Shown: positions 26,468-33,579 of the stretch, piece by piece | Layout: the number at the start of each line of letters is the position of its first letter | Position numbering within the stretch: the first letter of the stretch is position 1 | NCBI GenBank assembly: GCA_963755635.1 | Contig: CAVWKS010000025.1 | Coordinates: 14,859 to 78,858, forward strand | Length of the DNA: 64,000 nucleotides | Reading direction: 5' to 3' | Source of the DNA: AC-32 sp963755635 | GTDB taxonomy: Bacteria; Actinomycetota; Thermoleophilia; Gaiellales; Gaiellaceae | Made by a program: the position numbers and the translations under genes | The notes under the pieces: model-generated | The model's input: the letters and a program-made list of their open reading frames with translations, nothing else | Databases searched by the model: none | Told to the model about the DNA's origin: nothing

Positions 26468-27114
26468 GTGCGCAGGCGGAAGCCGACGCCGCGGACGGTC
26501 TCGATCCAGCCGGGGTCGCCGAGCTTGCGCCTGAGTGCCGCGACATGGACGTCGATCGTCTTGGCCGAGCCGTACCAGCTCGTGTCCCAGACGTCCTCGA
26601 GCAGCCTGCGCCGGCTGACGGCCGCACCGGGGTCGCGCGCCAGGGCCGCGAGCAGGTCGAACTCCTTGGGCGTCAGCGAGAGCTCGCGCCCGGCCAGCCG
26701 CGCGCGCCGCGTGCGCTCGTCCACCTCGAGCTCGCCGGCGTGGACGATCCTCGCCTCCGGGTCGGCGCCCGCGCGGCGCATGACGGCGCGGATCCGCGCG
26801 ATCAGCTCTCGGAGCCCGAACGGCTTGACCACGTAGTCGTCGGCGCCGAGCTCGAGCCCGACGACGCGGTCGGCCTCCTCGCCTCGCGCCGTGACGACGA
26901 TCACCGGCACGTTCGAGCGCGCGCGCAGCTCCCGGCAGACGTCGAGCCCGTCCATGTCCGGCAGGCGCAGGTCGAGCAGGACGATGTCGGCCGGCCCCGC
27001 CGCGAGCGCTTCGGCCCCGGTTGCGGCGCGCTCGACCTCGAAGCCTTCGCGGCGCAGGCCCTCGGCCAGCGGCTCCGCGATCGGGTCCTCGTCCTCGACG
27101 ATCAGCACGCGCAT
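26464..27114 (-). CDS. OmpR/PhoB family response regulator
   Basis: The 216-residue regulator has a receiver domain (acidic pocket EDED at residues 7-10, phospho-acceptor Asp48 in DIVLLDLRLPDMDG, Lys in DDYVVKPF) and a winged-helix DNA-binding domain ending IDVHVAALRRKLGDPGWIETVRGVGFRLR. It pairs with the downstream kinase by a GTGA overlap. A four-copy CCTTTGCC array just upstream of its start is a good candidate for its own binding site, controlling both this operon and the divergent redox operon. Confidence 0.93.
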   Translation of the reverse strand: MRVLIVEDEDPIAEPLAEGLRREGFEVERAATGAEALAAGPADIVLLDLRLPDMDGLDVCRELRARSNVPVIVVTARGEEADRVVGLELGADDYVVKPFGLRELIARIRAVMRRAGADPEARIVHAGELEVDERTRRARLAGRELSLTPKEFDLLAALARDPGAAVSRRRLLEDVWDTSWYGSAKTIDVHVAALRRKLGDPGWIETVRGVGFRLRT

Positions 27115-27154
27115 ATGGGGTCATCTTGACGGAGGCCCCGGTCCCGCCCCGCGG

Positions 27155-27194
27155 CCTTTGCCGAACCTTTGCCATCCGCTGCCGAACCTTTGCC
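27155..27194. promoter_or_regulatory. Tandem CCTTTGCC direct-repeat array, probable OmpR-type operator
   Basis: CCTTTGCC occurs at 27155-27162, 27166-27173 and 27187-27194, with a diverged copy CCGCTGCC at 27176-27183. The start-to-start spacing is 11, 10 and 11 bases, so all four half-sites face one side of the helix. Direct repeats at about one-turn spacing are typical OmpR/PhoB-family boxes. The array lies in the 145-base gap between the response regulator gene and the divergent redox operon. Confidence 0.65.
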
Positions 27195-27259
27195 CCGCGC
27201 TGGCCCGGGCTTCGAACCGGGCCGCCTACGGTCGGAGGGCCACTAGGAGGTGGAACCAG

Positions 27260-27637
27260 ATGAAGCGAATGCACGCCTTCACCATCGCGGTCTTCCTGGC
27301 CGTCGCAGCGGGAGCCGGCCTCGTCGCCGCCACGCAGACCGCGGGGCTGCGCACGGGCGCCGGGCCCACAGCCGCTGCCGCGGCGGGCGGCAGCACCGTC
27401 GCCGCCCGCGCACGCAAGCTCAACCGGATCGAGATCGCGCTGCGGAAAGCATTGCGCTCCCGGCCCCCCGCCCTACCCGCGATCCCGGCCGCGCGCACGC
27501 CGGCCGCACCTGCCGCGGCGCCGCAGCAGCGGGTGATCTACCAGCGGCCCCCGCCGATCGTGGTCGTCAAGCACCGCCCGGGCGGCGAGCACGAGAACGA
27601 GCACGAATCCGGTGACGGCGGTGGCGGCGATGACTAG
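27260..27637 (+). CDS. Membrane-anchored or secreted protein with His/Asp/Glu-rich tail, first gene of redox operon
   Basis: AGGAGG at 27245-27250 supports ATG 27260. The 125-residue product has a signal-like N terminus (basic MKRMHAF, hydrophobic core to about residue 25, then an Ala-rich stretch), a short amphipathic helix, a proline-rich segment (VIYQRPPPIVVVKHRPGG) and a terminal HENEHESGDGGGGDD tail that could bind metal. No family recognised. It overlaps the next gene by 8 bases and lies directly downstream of the CCTTTGCC array. Confidence 0.6.
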   Translation: MKRMHAFTIAVFLAVAAGAGLVAATQTAGLRTGAGPTAAAAAGGSTVAARARKLNRIEIALRKALRSRPPALPAIPAARTPAAPAAAPQQRVIYQRPPPIVVVKHRPGGEHENEHESGDGGGGDD

Positions 27638-27986
27638 CCACGTCGCGCGCCTCTACGCCGTCGCGCTCGCGCTGGTCGTCTTCTTCCTGACCTGGGCGAT
27701 GGTCGCAGCGAAGCCCTGGGCGTCGTCCGGCGCGCAGAAGGCCGATCCACGCCTCGCCGCCCTCGCGGCCCGCGAGCAGCGCATCCGGCACGAGAGCCTC
27801 GTCGTCCGGCGGATCGTCCGCCGGCGCTGGGCGCTCTACCGGGTCGAGCTGAGAAAGCGGAACGCCCTGATCGCGGCGCGCCAGGCCCAGAACGCCGCGG
27901 CGGCCCGGGTTGCTACAACGGCGGCCGCTGCTCCGTCGGTGAGCGTCGTGAGCCTGCCGCCGGTGACCATCACGAGGACGTCGTGA
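27630..27986 (+). CDS. Single-helix membrane protein with long charged helix
   Basis: ATG 27630 lies inside the 3' end of the previous gene. The 118-residue product has one N-terminal helix (residues 6-27), then a strongly basic predicted helix (about residues 40-90, rich in Arg/Ala/Glu) and a Thr/Val/Ser-rich C terminus ending PPVTITRTS. No family recognised. The position suggests a structural partner of the cytochrome-like gene 3 bases downstream. Confidence 0.6.
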   Translation: MTSHVARLYAVALALVVFFLTWAMVAAKPWASSGAQKADPRLAALAAREQRIRHESLVVRRIVRRRWALYRVELRKRNALIAARQAQNAAAARVATTAAAAPSVSVVSLPPVTITRTS

Positions 27987-27989
27987 CCC

Positions 27990-28559
27990 GTGAGAGACCC
28001 GACGTTCTGGATCCTCGCCCGCGCGAGCGGGATCACCGCCTACCTGCTGCTGACCGGGTCGATGGTGGCCGGGCTGACGGTGAAGTCACGTCCCTTCGGC
28101 CGGGCGGTCAAGGCGGCTGCCGTGGTCGACACGCACCGCTTCCTGACCCTGCTGGCGCTCGGCACGATCGCCCTGCACGGGCTCGCGCTGACGCTCGACT
28201 CGACGATTCGCATCTCGCCGGCGGCCCTGCTCGTGCCCGGCCTGAGCCCGTACCGGCCGGTGCCGACCGCGCTCGGCGTGCTGGCGGCGGAGCTCGCCGT
28301 GATCGTCGTCGTCTCGTTCTCGCTGCGCAAGGTGATCGGCCAGCGGGCCTGGCGGCGCCTGCACTGGGTCACCTACGCCGTCTTCCTGGCCGCCACCGCC
28401 CACGGGCTCACTGCCGGAACCGACAGCGCCCGGCCCTGGGCCTTTTCCCTGTACGTCGGCGCGGTCTGCGCGGTCGCCTTCGCCACCGCGTGGCGCGTCC
28501 TCACTCGAACCCAAGGAGGAAACCGTGTACCGAATCGAGATCGACCAGTCGCTGTGTAG
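27990..28559 (+). CDS. Ferric-reductase-like transmembrane cytochrome b domain protein
   Basis: The 189-residue protein has about five to six helices and two His pairs with the spacing of bis-heme ferric reductase/NOX-type domains: HRFLTLLALGTIALH (His-x13-His) and HWVTYAVFLAATAH (His-x12-His). It therefore probably carries two b hemes that move electrons across the membrane. It has no fused flavin domain; the separate ferredoxin and reductase genes downstream would supply electrons. Its 3' end overlaps the ferredoxin gene by 35 bases. Start GTG 27990. Confidence 0.8.
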   Translation: MRDPTFWILARASGITAYLLLTGSMVAGLTVKSRPFGRAVKAAAVVDTHRFLTLLALGTIALHGLALTLDSTIRISPAALLVPGLSPYRPVPTALGVLAAELAVIVVVSFSLRKVIGQRAWRRLHWVTYAVFLAATAHGLTAGTDSARPWAFSLYVGAVCAVAFATAWRVLTRTQGGNRVPNRDRPVAV

Positions 28560-28722
28560 CGGGTTCGGCTCGTGCGCCGAGCTCGCCCCGGACGTGTTCG
28601 AGGTCGGGCCGGGCGGGATCGCCACCGTGCGAGTCGGCGAGTCCGACGACCCGGCGGTGCTCGACGCCGAGTCCGCCTGCCCGATGGCCGCGATCCGCGT
28701 GACCGAGGTGCAGGCGGCATGA
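28525..28722 (+). CDS. 3Fe-4S-type ferredoxin (CYP-ferredoxin class)
   Basis: The 65-residue protein has Cys11 and Cys17 in LCSGFGSCAELAPDVF and Cys52 in ESACPMAAI. This three-Cys pattern, with the second cluster position replaced, is typical of single [3Fe-4S] ferredoxins that serve cytochromes P450 in actinobacteria. AAGGAGG just upstream supports the start. No P450 is nearby; the cytochrome-b-like gene upstream is the apparent partner. It is coupled to the reductase by an ATGA overlap. Confidence 0.88.
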   Translation: MYRIEIDQSLCSGFGSCAELAPDVFEVGPGGIATVRVGESDDPAVLDAESACPMAAIRVTEVQAA

Positions 28723-29738
28723 CCACGCCCCGCTCGGTGCTGATCGTCGGCGCAGGCCTCGCGGGTGCTCGCTGCGCGGAGACGCTGCGCGGCGAGGGCT
28801 ACGGCGGCCGCCTGACGCTCGTCGGCGAGGAGCCGGTCGCGCCGTACGAACGGCCGGCGCTGTCGAAGGAGTTCCTCGCCGGCGAGCGCTCCGCCGGCGA
28901 CCTGCTGCTGCGCCCGCCGGGCTACTGGGCGGAGCAGGGGATCGAGCTCGCGCTCGGCCGCCGCGTGGAGACACTCGAGCCGGAGCCCGGCGGGACCATC
29001 GTGGTCGCCACCGGGGCTCGCGCGCGGCGGCCGCCCGTGCCCGGCGCGGAGCGCGCGCTCGTCCTGCGCACGCTCGAAGACGCGCTGGCGCTCCGGCAAC
29101 GGCTCCTGCCCGGGCGCCACCTCGTCGTCGTCGGTGGGGGCTTCGTCGGAGCGGAGGTCGCATCCACGGCGAGTCGCCTAGGCCTCCGGGTGACCGTGCT
29201 CGAAATGGGGCCGGCGCCGTTCGCCTCCGTGCTCGGCCCCGAAGTCGGCGATCTGCTGGCTGCCCGCTACCGCGAGCACGGTGTCGACCTGCGCACCCAG
29301 ACGGCCGCCGCCGCGCTGGAGGAGCGGCGCGTCGTGCTCGCGGACGGCGATGCGGTCGACTGCGACGTCGTGCTGCTCGCGGTCGGCGCGGAACCGGCGC
29401 GGGAGCTCTTGCGTGACGACACCCAGGCCTGCGGCGACGCCGCCGGCGGTCCCGGGCACTGGACGAGCGCCGCGGCAGACGGCGTGGCGGCCGCGCGGCG
29501 GATCCTCGGTCTCGCGCCGCTCCCGGAGCAGCCGCCCTTCTTCTGGTCGGACCAGTTCGGGCTTCGTCTGCAGCTCGTCGGCGATCCGCGCGGCGCCGAG
29601 CGGATCGAGCTCGAAGGAGCCGGAGACAGCTTCGCCGCCCGCTACCTCGACCCGGACGGAGGGCTGCTCGCGGCGCTGGCCGCGAACAGGCCCGCGGAGG
29701 TCGCAGCCTTCCGACGCGAGCTAGCCTTGGCGGCGTGA
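28719..29738 (+). CDS. FAD/NAD(P)-dependent ferredoxin reductase, compact
   Basis: The 339-residue protein has a FAD Rossmann motif (VLIVGAGLAGARCAETLR), APYERPALSKEFL, a VVATGARARRPPVPG segment, an NAD(P) motif (VVVGGGFVGAEVASTASRLG) and a GDAAGG FAD motif. Compared with the usual length of about 400 residues, two stretches are short: before VVATG and between AVGAEP and the terminal GDAA. The frame is unbroken, so this is a compact variant rather than a frameshift. It would pass electrons from NAD(P)H to the adjacent ferredoxin. Confidence 0.85.
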   Translation: MTTPRSVLIVGAGLAGARCAETLRGEGYGGRLTLVGEEPVAPYERPALSKEFLAGERSAGDLLLRPPGYWAEQGIELALGRRVETLEPEPGGTIVVATGARARRPPVPGAERALVLRTLEDALALRQRLLPGRHLVVVGGGFVGAEVASTASRLGLRVTVLEMGPAPFASVLGPEVGDLLAARYREHGVDLRTQTAAAALEERRVVLADGDAVDCDVVLLAVGAEPARELLRDDTQACGDAAGGPGHWTSAAADGVAAARRILGLAPLPEQPPFFWSDQFGLRLQLVGDPRGAERIELEGAGDSFAARYLDPDGGLLAALAANRPAEVAAFRRELALAA

Positions 29739-29938
29739 CCCGGATCGTGACCTCCCTGCTGCTCGTCGCCGCCGCGGCCGCGGCGGCGATCGCGGCCAAC
29801 GTGGCCTTGCTCAACTACGGTGCGGCGAACAACGACCCGGTCGGGAAGCTGAGCCCGGTTGCACACTTCCCCAAGCCGCCCGCCGAGGTCGTGCGCCCGA
29901 CGACCGGCCCGCTGGAGCGCGAAGGCTCGGACGACTAA
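29735..29938 (+). CDS. Small single-helix membrane protein (67 aa)
   Basis: GTG 29735 overlaps the reductase stop (GTGA). One hydrophobic segment (residues 4-27, Ala/Val-rich) leads to a polar tail of 40 residues (NNDPVGKLSPVAHFPKPPAE...). No family recognised. It is the last gene of the redox operon and ends 4 bases into the convergent YciI-like gene. Confidence 0.6.
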   Translation: MTRIVTSLLLVAAAAAAAIAANVALLNYGAANNDPVGKLSPVAHFPKPPAEVVRPTTGPLEREGSDD

Positions 29939-30250
29939 CGAGCGCCGGTCAGCTCGTCGACGTAGACGGTCCAGGCGCGCACGTCCTCGAGCTCGAACAC
30001 GCCGTTCTCGACGAACGGGTCCTGCAGGACGAGCTCGCGCGCTTCGTCTTCGCTCACGTTCTCGAGCAGCGTGTGTGAGCCGGAGTAGTCGGCGTAGGGG
30101 CCGCCCATCACGAAGATCCCGCGCTCGATCAAGCCGGTCGATGAACGCCGCGTGCTCCTCCCAGCCGTCCTGCTCCTCGGGTGGCCCGCTCGTCCAGGCC
30201 GGGCCTGCTCGCCAGCGGACGACGATGCGAACGGCCTTCACGGTCGGCAT
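29935..30250 (-). pseudogene. YciI-like (DGPF-type) protein, one +1 frameshift
   Basis: From ATG 30250 the first frame reads MPTVKAVRIVVRWRAGPAW... to AAFIDRL; from about 30131 the sense continues in the next frame as IERGIFVMGGPYADYSGSHTLLE, then DPFVENGVFELEDVRAWTVY. Removing one A of the AA at 30131-30132 (plus strand) rejoins a 104-residue YciI-family protein (small alpha/beta dimers of unclear catalysis). The start overlaps the VOC stop by one base. It is either an assembly error or a recent lesion. Confidence 0.75.
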
Positions 30251-30723
30251 CAGCCGGCCTCCGCCGCCCGCTCGAGGTCCGCGATATCGATCTTCTTCAT
30301 CTCGAGCATGGCCGCCATCACGCGCTGAGAGCGCTCGCGGTCGGGGTCGGAGAGCAGCTCCGGGAGGCGCTTCGGCACGATCTGCCACGAGAGCCCGAAG
30401 CGGTCCTTCAGCCACCCGCACGGCCCTTCCTCGCCGCCCTCGGAGAGCTTGCTCCAGTAGTGGTCGACCTCCTCCTGGCTCTCGCAGCTCACCTGGAACG
30501 AGACGGCCTCGCTGAAGGTGAAGTCCGGGCCGCCGTTGAGCGCGAGGAACGGCTGCCCGTCGAGCTCGAAGTCGACGGTCATGACGGTGCCCTCCGGTCG
30601 CGGCCCGGCGGAGCCGTAACGCGAGACGTCGACGATCTTCGAGTTCGGGAAGATCGAGGTGTACAGCTGCGCGGCCTCCTCGCCCTCGGTGTCGAACCAG
30701 AGACAGGGAGTGAGCTTCGGCAT
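30250..30723 (-). CDS. PhnB-like VOC superfamily protein
   Basis: The 157-residue protein begins MPKLTPCLWFDTEGEEAAQLY and contains SIFPNSKIVDVSRYG and CGWLKDRFGLSWQIVP, the signature of the 3-demethylubiquinone-9 methyltransferase-like/PhnB branch of the VOC fold. The biochemical role of these proteins is unclear. AAAGGA precedes ATG 30723. It is transcribed with the YciI-like gene and divergent from the MMPL transporter. Confidence 0.85.
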   Translation of the reverse strand: MPKLTPCLWFDTEGEEAAQLYTSIFPNSKIVDVSRYGSAGPRPEGTVMTVDFELDGQPFLALNGGPDFTFSEAVSFQVSCESQEEVDHYWSKLSEGGEEGPCGWLKDRFGLSWQIVPKRLPELLSDPDRERSQRVMAAMLEMKKIDIADLERAAEAG

Positions 30724-30787
30724 GGCGTCCTTTCGATCGGGAGCCTGTACATCTACCGCTTGAGGACCCCCCGGCGTCTTCGCTACC

Positions 30788-32941
30788 GTGCCCGGAGCCG
30801 TGCTCGCCCGCCTCGCACACCTCGTCGCCCGCCGCCGCTTCGTCGTGATCGGCATCTGGGTTGCCCTGACCCTGTTCGGCGCCTTCTCGGCGAGCCAGGT
30901 CTCGAAGCGCTGGTTCGAGAGCTTCTCGATCCCGGGCTACTCGTCCTACGAGACGAACCAGAAGACGCTGAAGATCTTCGGCACCGGCGAGCAGGCGCCG
31001 CTCGTGGCCGTCTTCCACAGCGACGGCGACATCACGAAGCAGACCGGGATCCAGAAGGCGGTTGCGGCCGCCGCGAAGGTCAACCCGGGCTCCCGCACGT
31101 CGTCGTACTTCTCGACCGGCAGCCGTGCCTACGTCTCGCGGGACGGGCACACGACGTTCGCCGAGATCTACCCGCCGAAGACGCCGACCTTCAGCTCGTC
31201 GACCCACATCGACCAGGTGACCGCGAAGCTCAAGGCGGCTGCGCCGCCGGGCGTGCAGGCGCACCTCACCGGCCGCGACCCGCTCCAGCAAGCCGCGAGC
31301 GGTGGCTCGAGCGGCGGCCCGAGCGTGCTCACCGAGGCGCTGATCGGCGGCCTCGGCTGCCTGGTGATCCTGTTCTTCGTCTTCGGGACGCTGCCGGCGG
31401 TGCTGATGCCGATCACCGTGGCGATCGCGGCGATCCTGAACACCTTCACGCTGGTCTGGATCCTGACCTACATCACGAACGTCTCGATCATCGTCCAGTT
31501 CCTGATCGCTCTGGTCGGGCTCGGCGTGGCGATCGACTACGCGCTGCTGATGATCTTCCGCTTCCGCGACGAGCTGCGCGAGGGCGAGGACGTCGAGACC
31601 GCGCTCGTCGAGACGATGACCCACGCGGGCCGCTCGGTGATCGTCTCGGGCTCGACCGTGGCCGTCGGCCTGCTCTCGATGCTCGTTCTGCCGTTGCCGT
31701 TCATCCGCTCGATCGGAATCGGCGGGATGCTGATCCCGACGGTCTCGGTGATCACCGCGATCACGCTGCTGCCGGCGCTACTGGCGACGCTCGGCCAACG
31801 GATCAACAGCGTCCGCCTGCTGCCGAAACGCCTGGTCGACCGCGGCCACCCCGAGGACGGGCCGTGGGGCCGCTGGGCGGCGTTCGTCATGCGCCATCCA
31901 GGACCGGTCGCGACGGCGGGGCTCGCGATCGTCGCCATCCTCGTCTTCTACGGCGCGCACCTGAACCCCAGCGAGGCGCAGGCGAAGGACTTCCCCGGCA
32001 AGGGCGACGCGATCGTCGGCCGGCAGGCGCTCGCCGACGCGCACATCTCGCCGGGCGTGATGAAGCCGTTCGTCGTGCTCGTCCAGAACGGCGCCGACCC
32101 GAAGGCGATCGCGGCGAAGGTTCGAGGAGTGCCCGGCGTGGAAGGCGCCGTCGCGCCGCCCGACTGGCGCAAGGGCCCGAACAGCCTGGTCGAGGCCTTC
32201 CCGAACGCCGACGGCGCGGCCAAGTCCACTCGCGGGACGATCAAGCGCGTCCGCGCGGAATTGAAGGGAACCGACGCCTCGCTCGGCGGCGTGGCGGGCG
32301 AGGACCGCGACTTCGTGGCCGCCGTCTACTCGAATTTCCCCTACGTGCTCGGGTTCGTGGTCCTGCTGACCTTCCTGCTGCTGGCCCGCGCGTTCAGGTC
32401 GATCGTGCTCCCGATCAAGGCGGTCGTGCTGAACCTGATCTCACTGCTCGCGGCCTACGGGATCATCGTGTTCATCTTCCAGGACGGGCACGGCTCGAAG
32501 GCGATCTGGGGGGTGAACGCGACGCACTCGATCATCCCGTGGATCCCGCTGATGATCTTCGCCTTCCTCTACGGGCTCTCGATGGACTACGAGGTCTTCA
32601 TGCTCTCGCGCATGCGCGAGATCTACGACGAGACGGGCGACACCGTGCAGGCGATCTCGCTCGGGCTGGCGCGCACCGGCAAGCTGGTGACGAGCGCGGC
32701 GCTCGTGCTGATGTTCGCCTTCTTCGTGCTCTCGTCGAGCCCAGGCGTCGACATCAAGCAGTTCGGGATCGGGCTCGCGGCGGGGATCATCTTCGACGCG
32801 ACCGTCATCCGCGCGCTGCTCGTGCCGGCCGTCATGCGGCTCTTTGGTAAGTGGAACTGGTGGATGCCGGACCTCGCGAAAACTGCGCTCTTCCTGCCGC
32901 GCCGCGAGCCGGTGCCCGACGCGGCCGCAGAGAACCTCTAG
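30788..32941 (+). CDS. MMPL family RND-type transporter
   Basis: The 717-residue protein has an RND/MMPL duplication: helix 1 (residues 19-38), an extracytoplasmic domain, helices 2-6 with the GVAIDYALLMIFRFRDEL motif, a second soluble domain (380-500), and helices 8-12 with YGLSMDYEVFMLSRMREIYDE. The conserved Asp-Tyr pairs in both halves are the proton-relay residues of MMPL proteins. It probably exports a lipid or small molecule. GTG 30800 is a possible alternative start. Confidence 0.9.
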   Translation: MPGAVLARLAHLVARRRFVVIGIWVALTLFGAFSASQVSKRWFESFSIPGYSSYETNQKTLKIFGTGEQAPLVAVFHSDGDITKQTGIQKAVAAAAKVNPGSRTSSYFSTGSRAYVSRDGHTTFAEIYPPKTPTFSSSTHIDQVTAKLKAAAPPGVQAHLTGRDPLQQAASGGSSGGPSVLTEALIGGLGCLVILFFVFGTLPAVLMPITVAIAAILNTFTLVWILTYITNVSIIVQFLIALVGLGVAIDYALLMIFRFRDELREGEDVETALVETMTHAGRSVIVSGSTVAVGLLSMLVLPLPFIRSIGIGGMLIPTVSVITAITLLPALLATLGQRINSVRLLPKRLVDRGHPEDGPWGRWAAFVMRHPGPVATAGLAIVAILVFYGAHLNPSEAQAKDFPGKGDAIVGRQALADAHISPGVMKPFVVLVQNGADPKAIAAKVRGVPGVEGAVAPPDWRKGPNSLVEAFPNADGAAKSTRGTIKRVRAELKGTDASLGGVAGEDRDFVAAVYSNFPYVLGFVVLLTFLLLARAFRSIVLPIKAVVLNLISLLAAYGIIVFIFQDGHGSKAIWGVNATHSIIPWIPLMIFAFLYGLSMDYEVFMLSRMREIYDETGDTVQAISLGLARTGKLVTSAALVLMFAFFVLSSSPGVDIKQFGIGLAAGIIFDATVIRALLVPAVMRLFGKWNWWMPDLAKTALFLPRREPVPDAAAENL

Positions 32942-33034
32942 CTCGCCTGCGGGTTTCCCGTAGCGGCACCCCGGCCTCCCCCCGATGCCTCGCGCTGGCG
33001 CACGCGCGACAGTGGGCGTCAGAAGGAGGTTCAC

Positions 33035-33487
33035 ATGACTCAGCAGATGCTGGAGAAGAGAAACCCACCGGTCTTGCTCGCGCAGTTGAGCGTCGCGGAC
33101 GCCATGCACCCCGGCGTCGTCACGTGCCCGCTCGAGACGCCGCTGCCGACGGTGGCGCGGATGATGGCCATCTACCGGATCCACAGCGTCGTCGTGTTCC
33201 GCGAGGAGTCGGACGACGTCGAAGACGCGGAGCTCTGGGGAGTCGTCTCCGACCTGGATCTCGTCAACGCCGCCAACGCCGGGGAGCTCGAGGACCGGAC
33301 GGCCGGCGGGACCGCCGCGACCCCCGTGGTGCTCGTCGGGTACGACGACACGCTGGCGCACGCGGCACAGTTGATGAGCGAGCACGAGGTCACGCACCTC
33401 GTCGTCGTCGACTCCGAGTCGACGCGCCCGATCGGGATCCTGTCGACGCTCGACATGGCGCGCGTCATCGGGGGTTGCGCGTCCTGA
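33035..33487 (+). CDS. Two-CBS-domain protein
   Basis: The 150-residue protein consists of a CBS pair: residues 18-80 (VADAMHPGVVTCPLETPL, IHSVVVFRE, GVVSDLDLV) and 90-148 (DDTLAHAAQLMSEHEVTHLVVVDSES, PIGILSTLDMARVI). Stand-alone CBS pairs bind adenosyl ligands and act as energy sensors. AGAAGGAGG precedes ATG 33035. It lies upstream of the formate dehydrogenase genes; regulation of them is speculative. Confidence 0.88.
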   Translation: MTQQMLEKRNPPVLLAQLSVADAMHPGVVTCPLETPLPTVARMMAIYRIHSVVVFREESDDVEDAELWGVVSDLDLVNAANAGELEDRTAGGTAATPVVLVGYDDTLAHAAQLMSEHEVTHLVVVDSESTRPIGILSTLDMARVIGGCAS

Positions 33488-33579
33488 GCCACACCGTCTA
33501 GCGTCCAACGCGAACGTGAGAGAGCACCGAGACGCGACCGTCGAGCTCGAGCGCCGCTACCACCGCGCGCGCCACCGAA

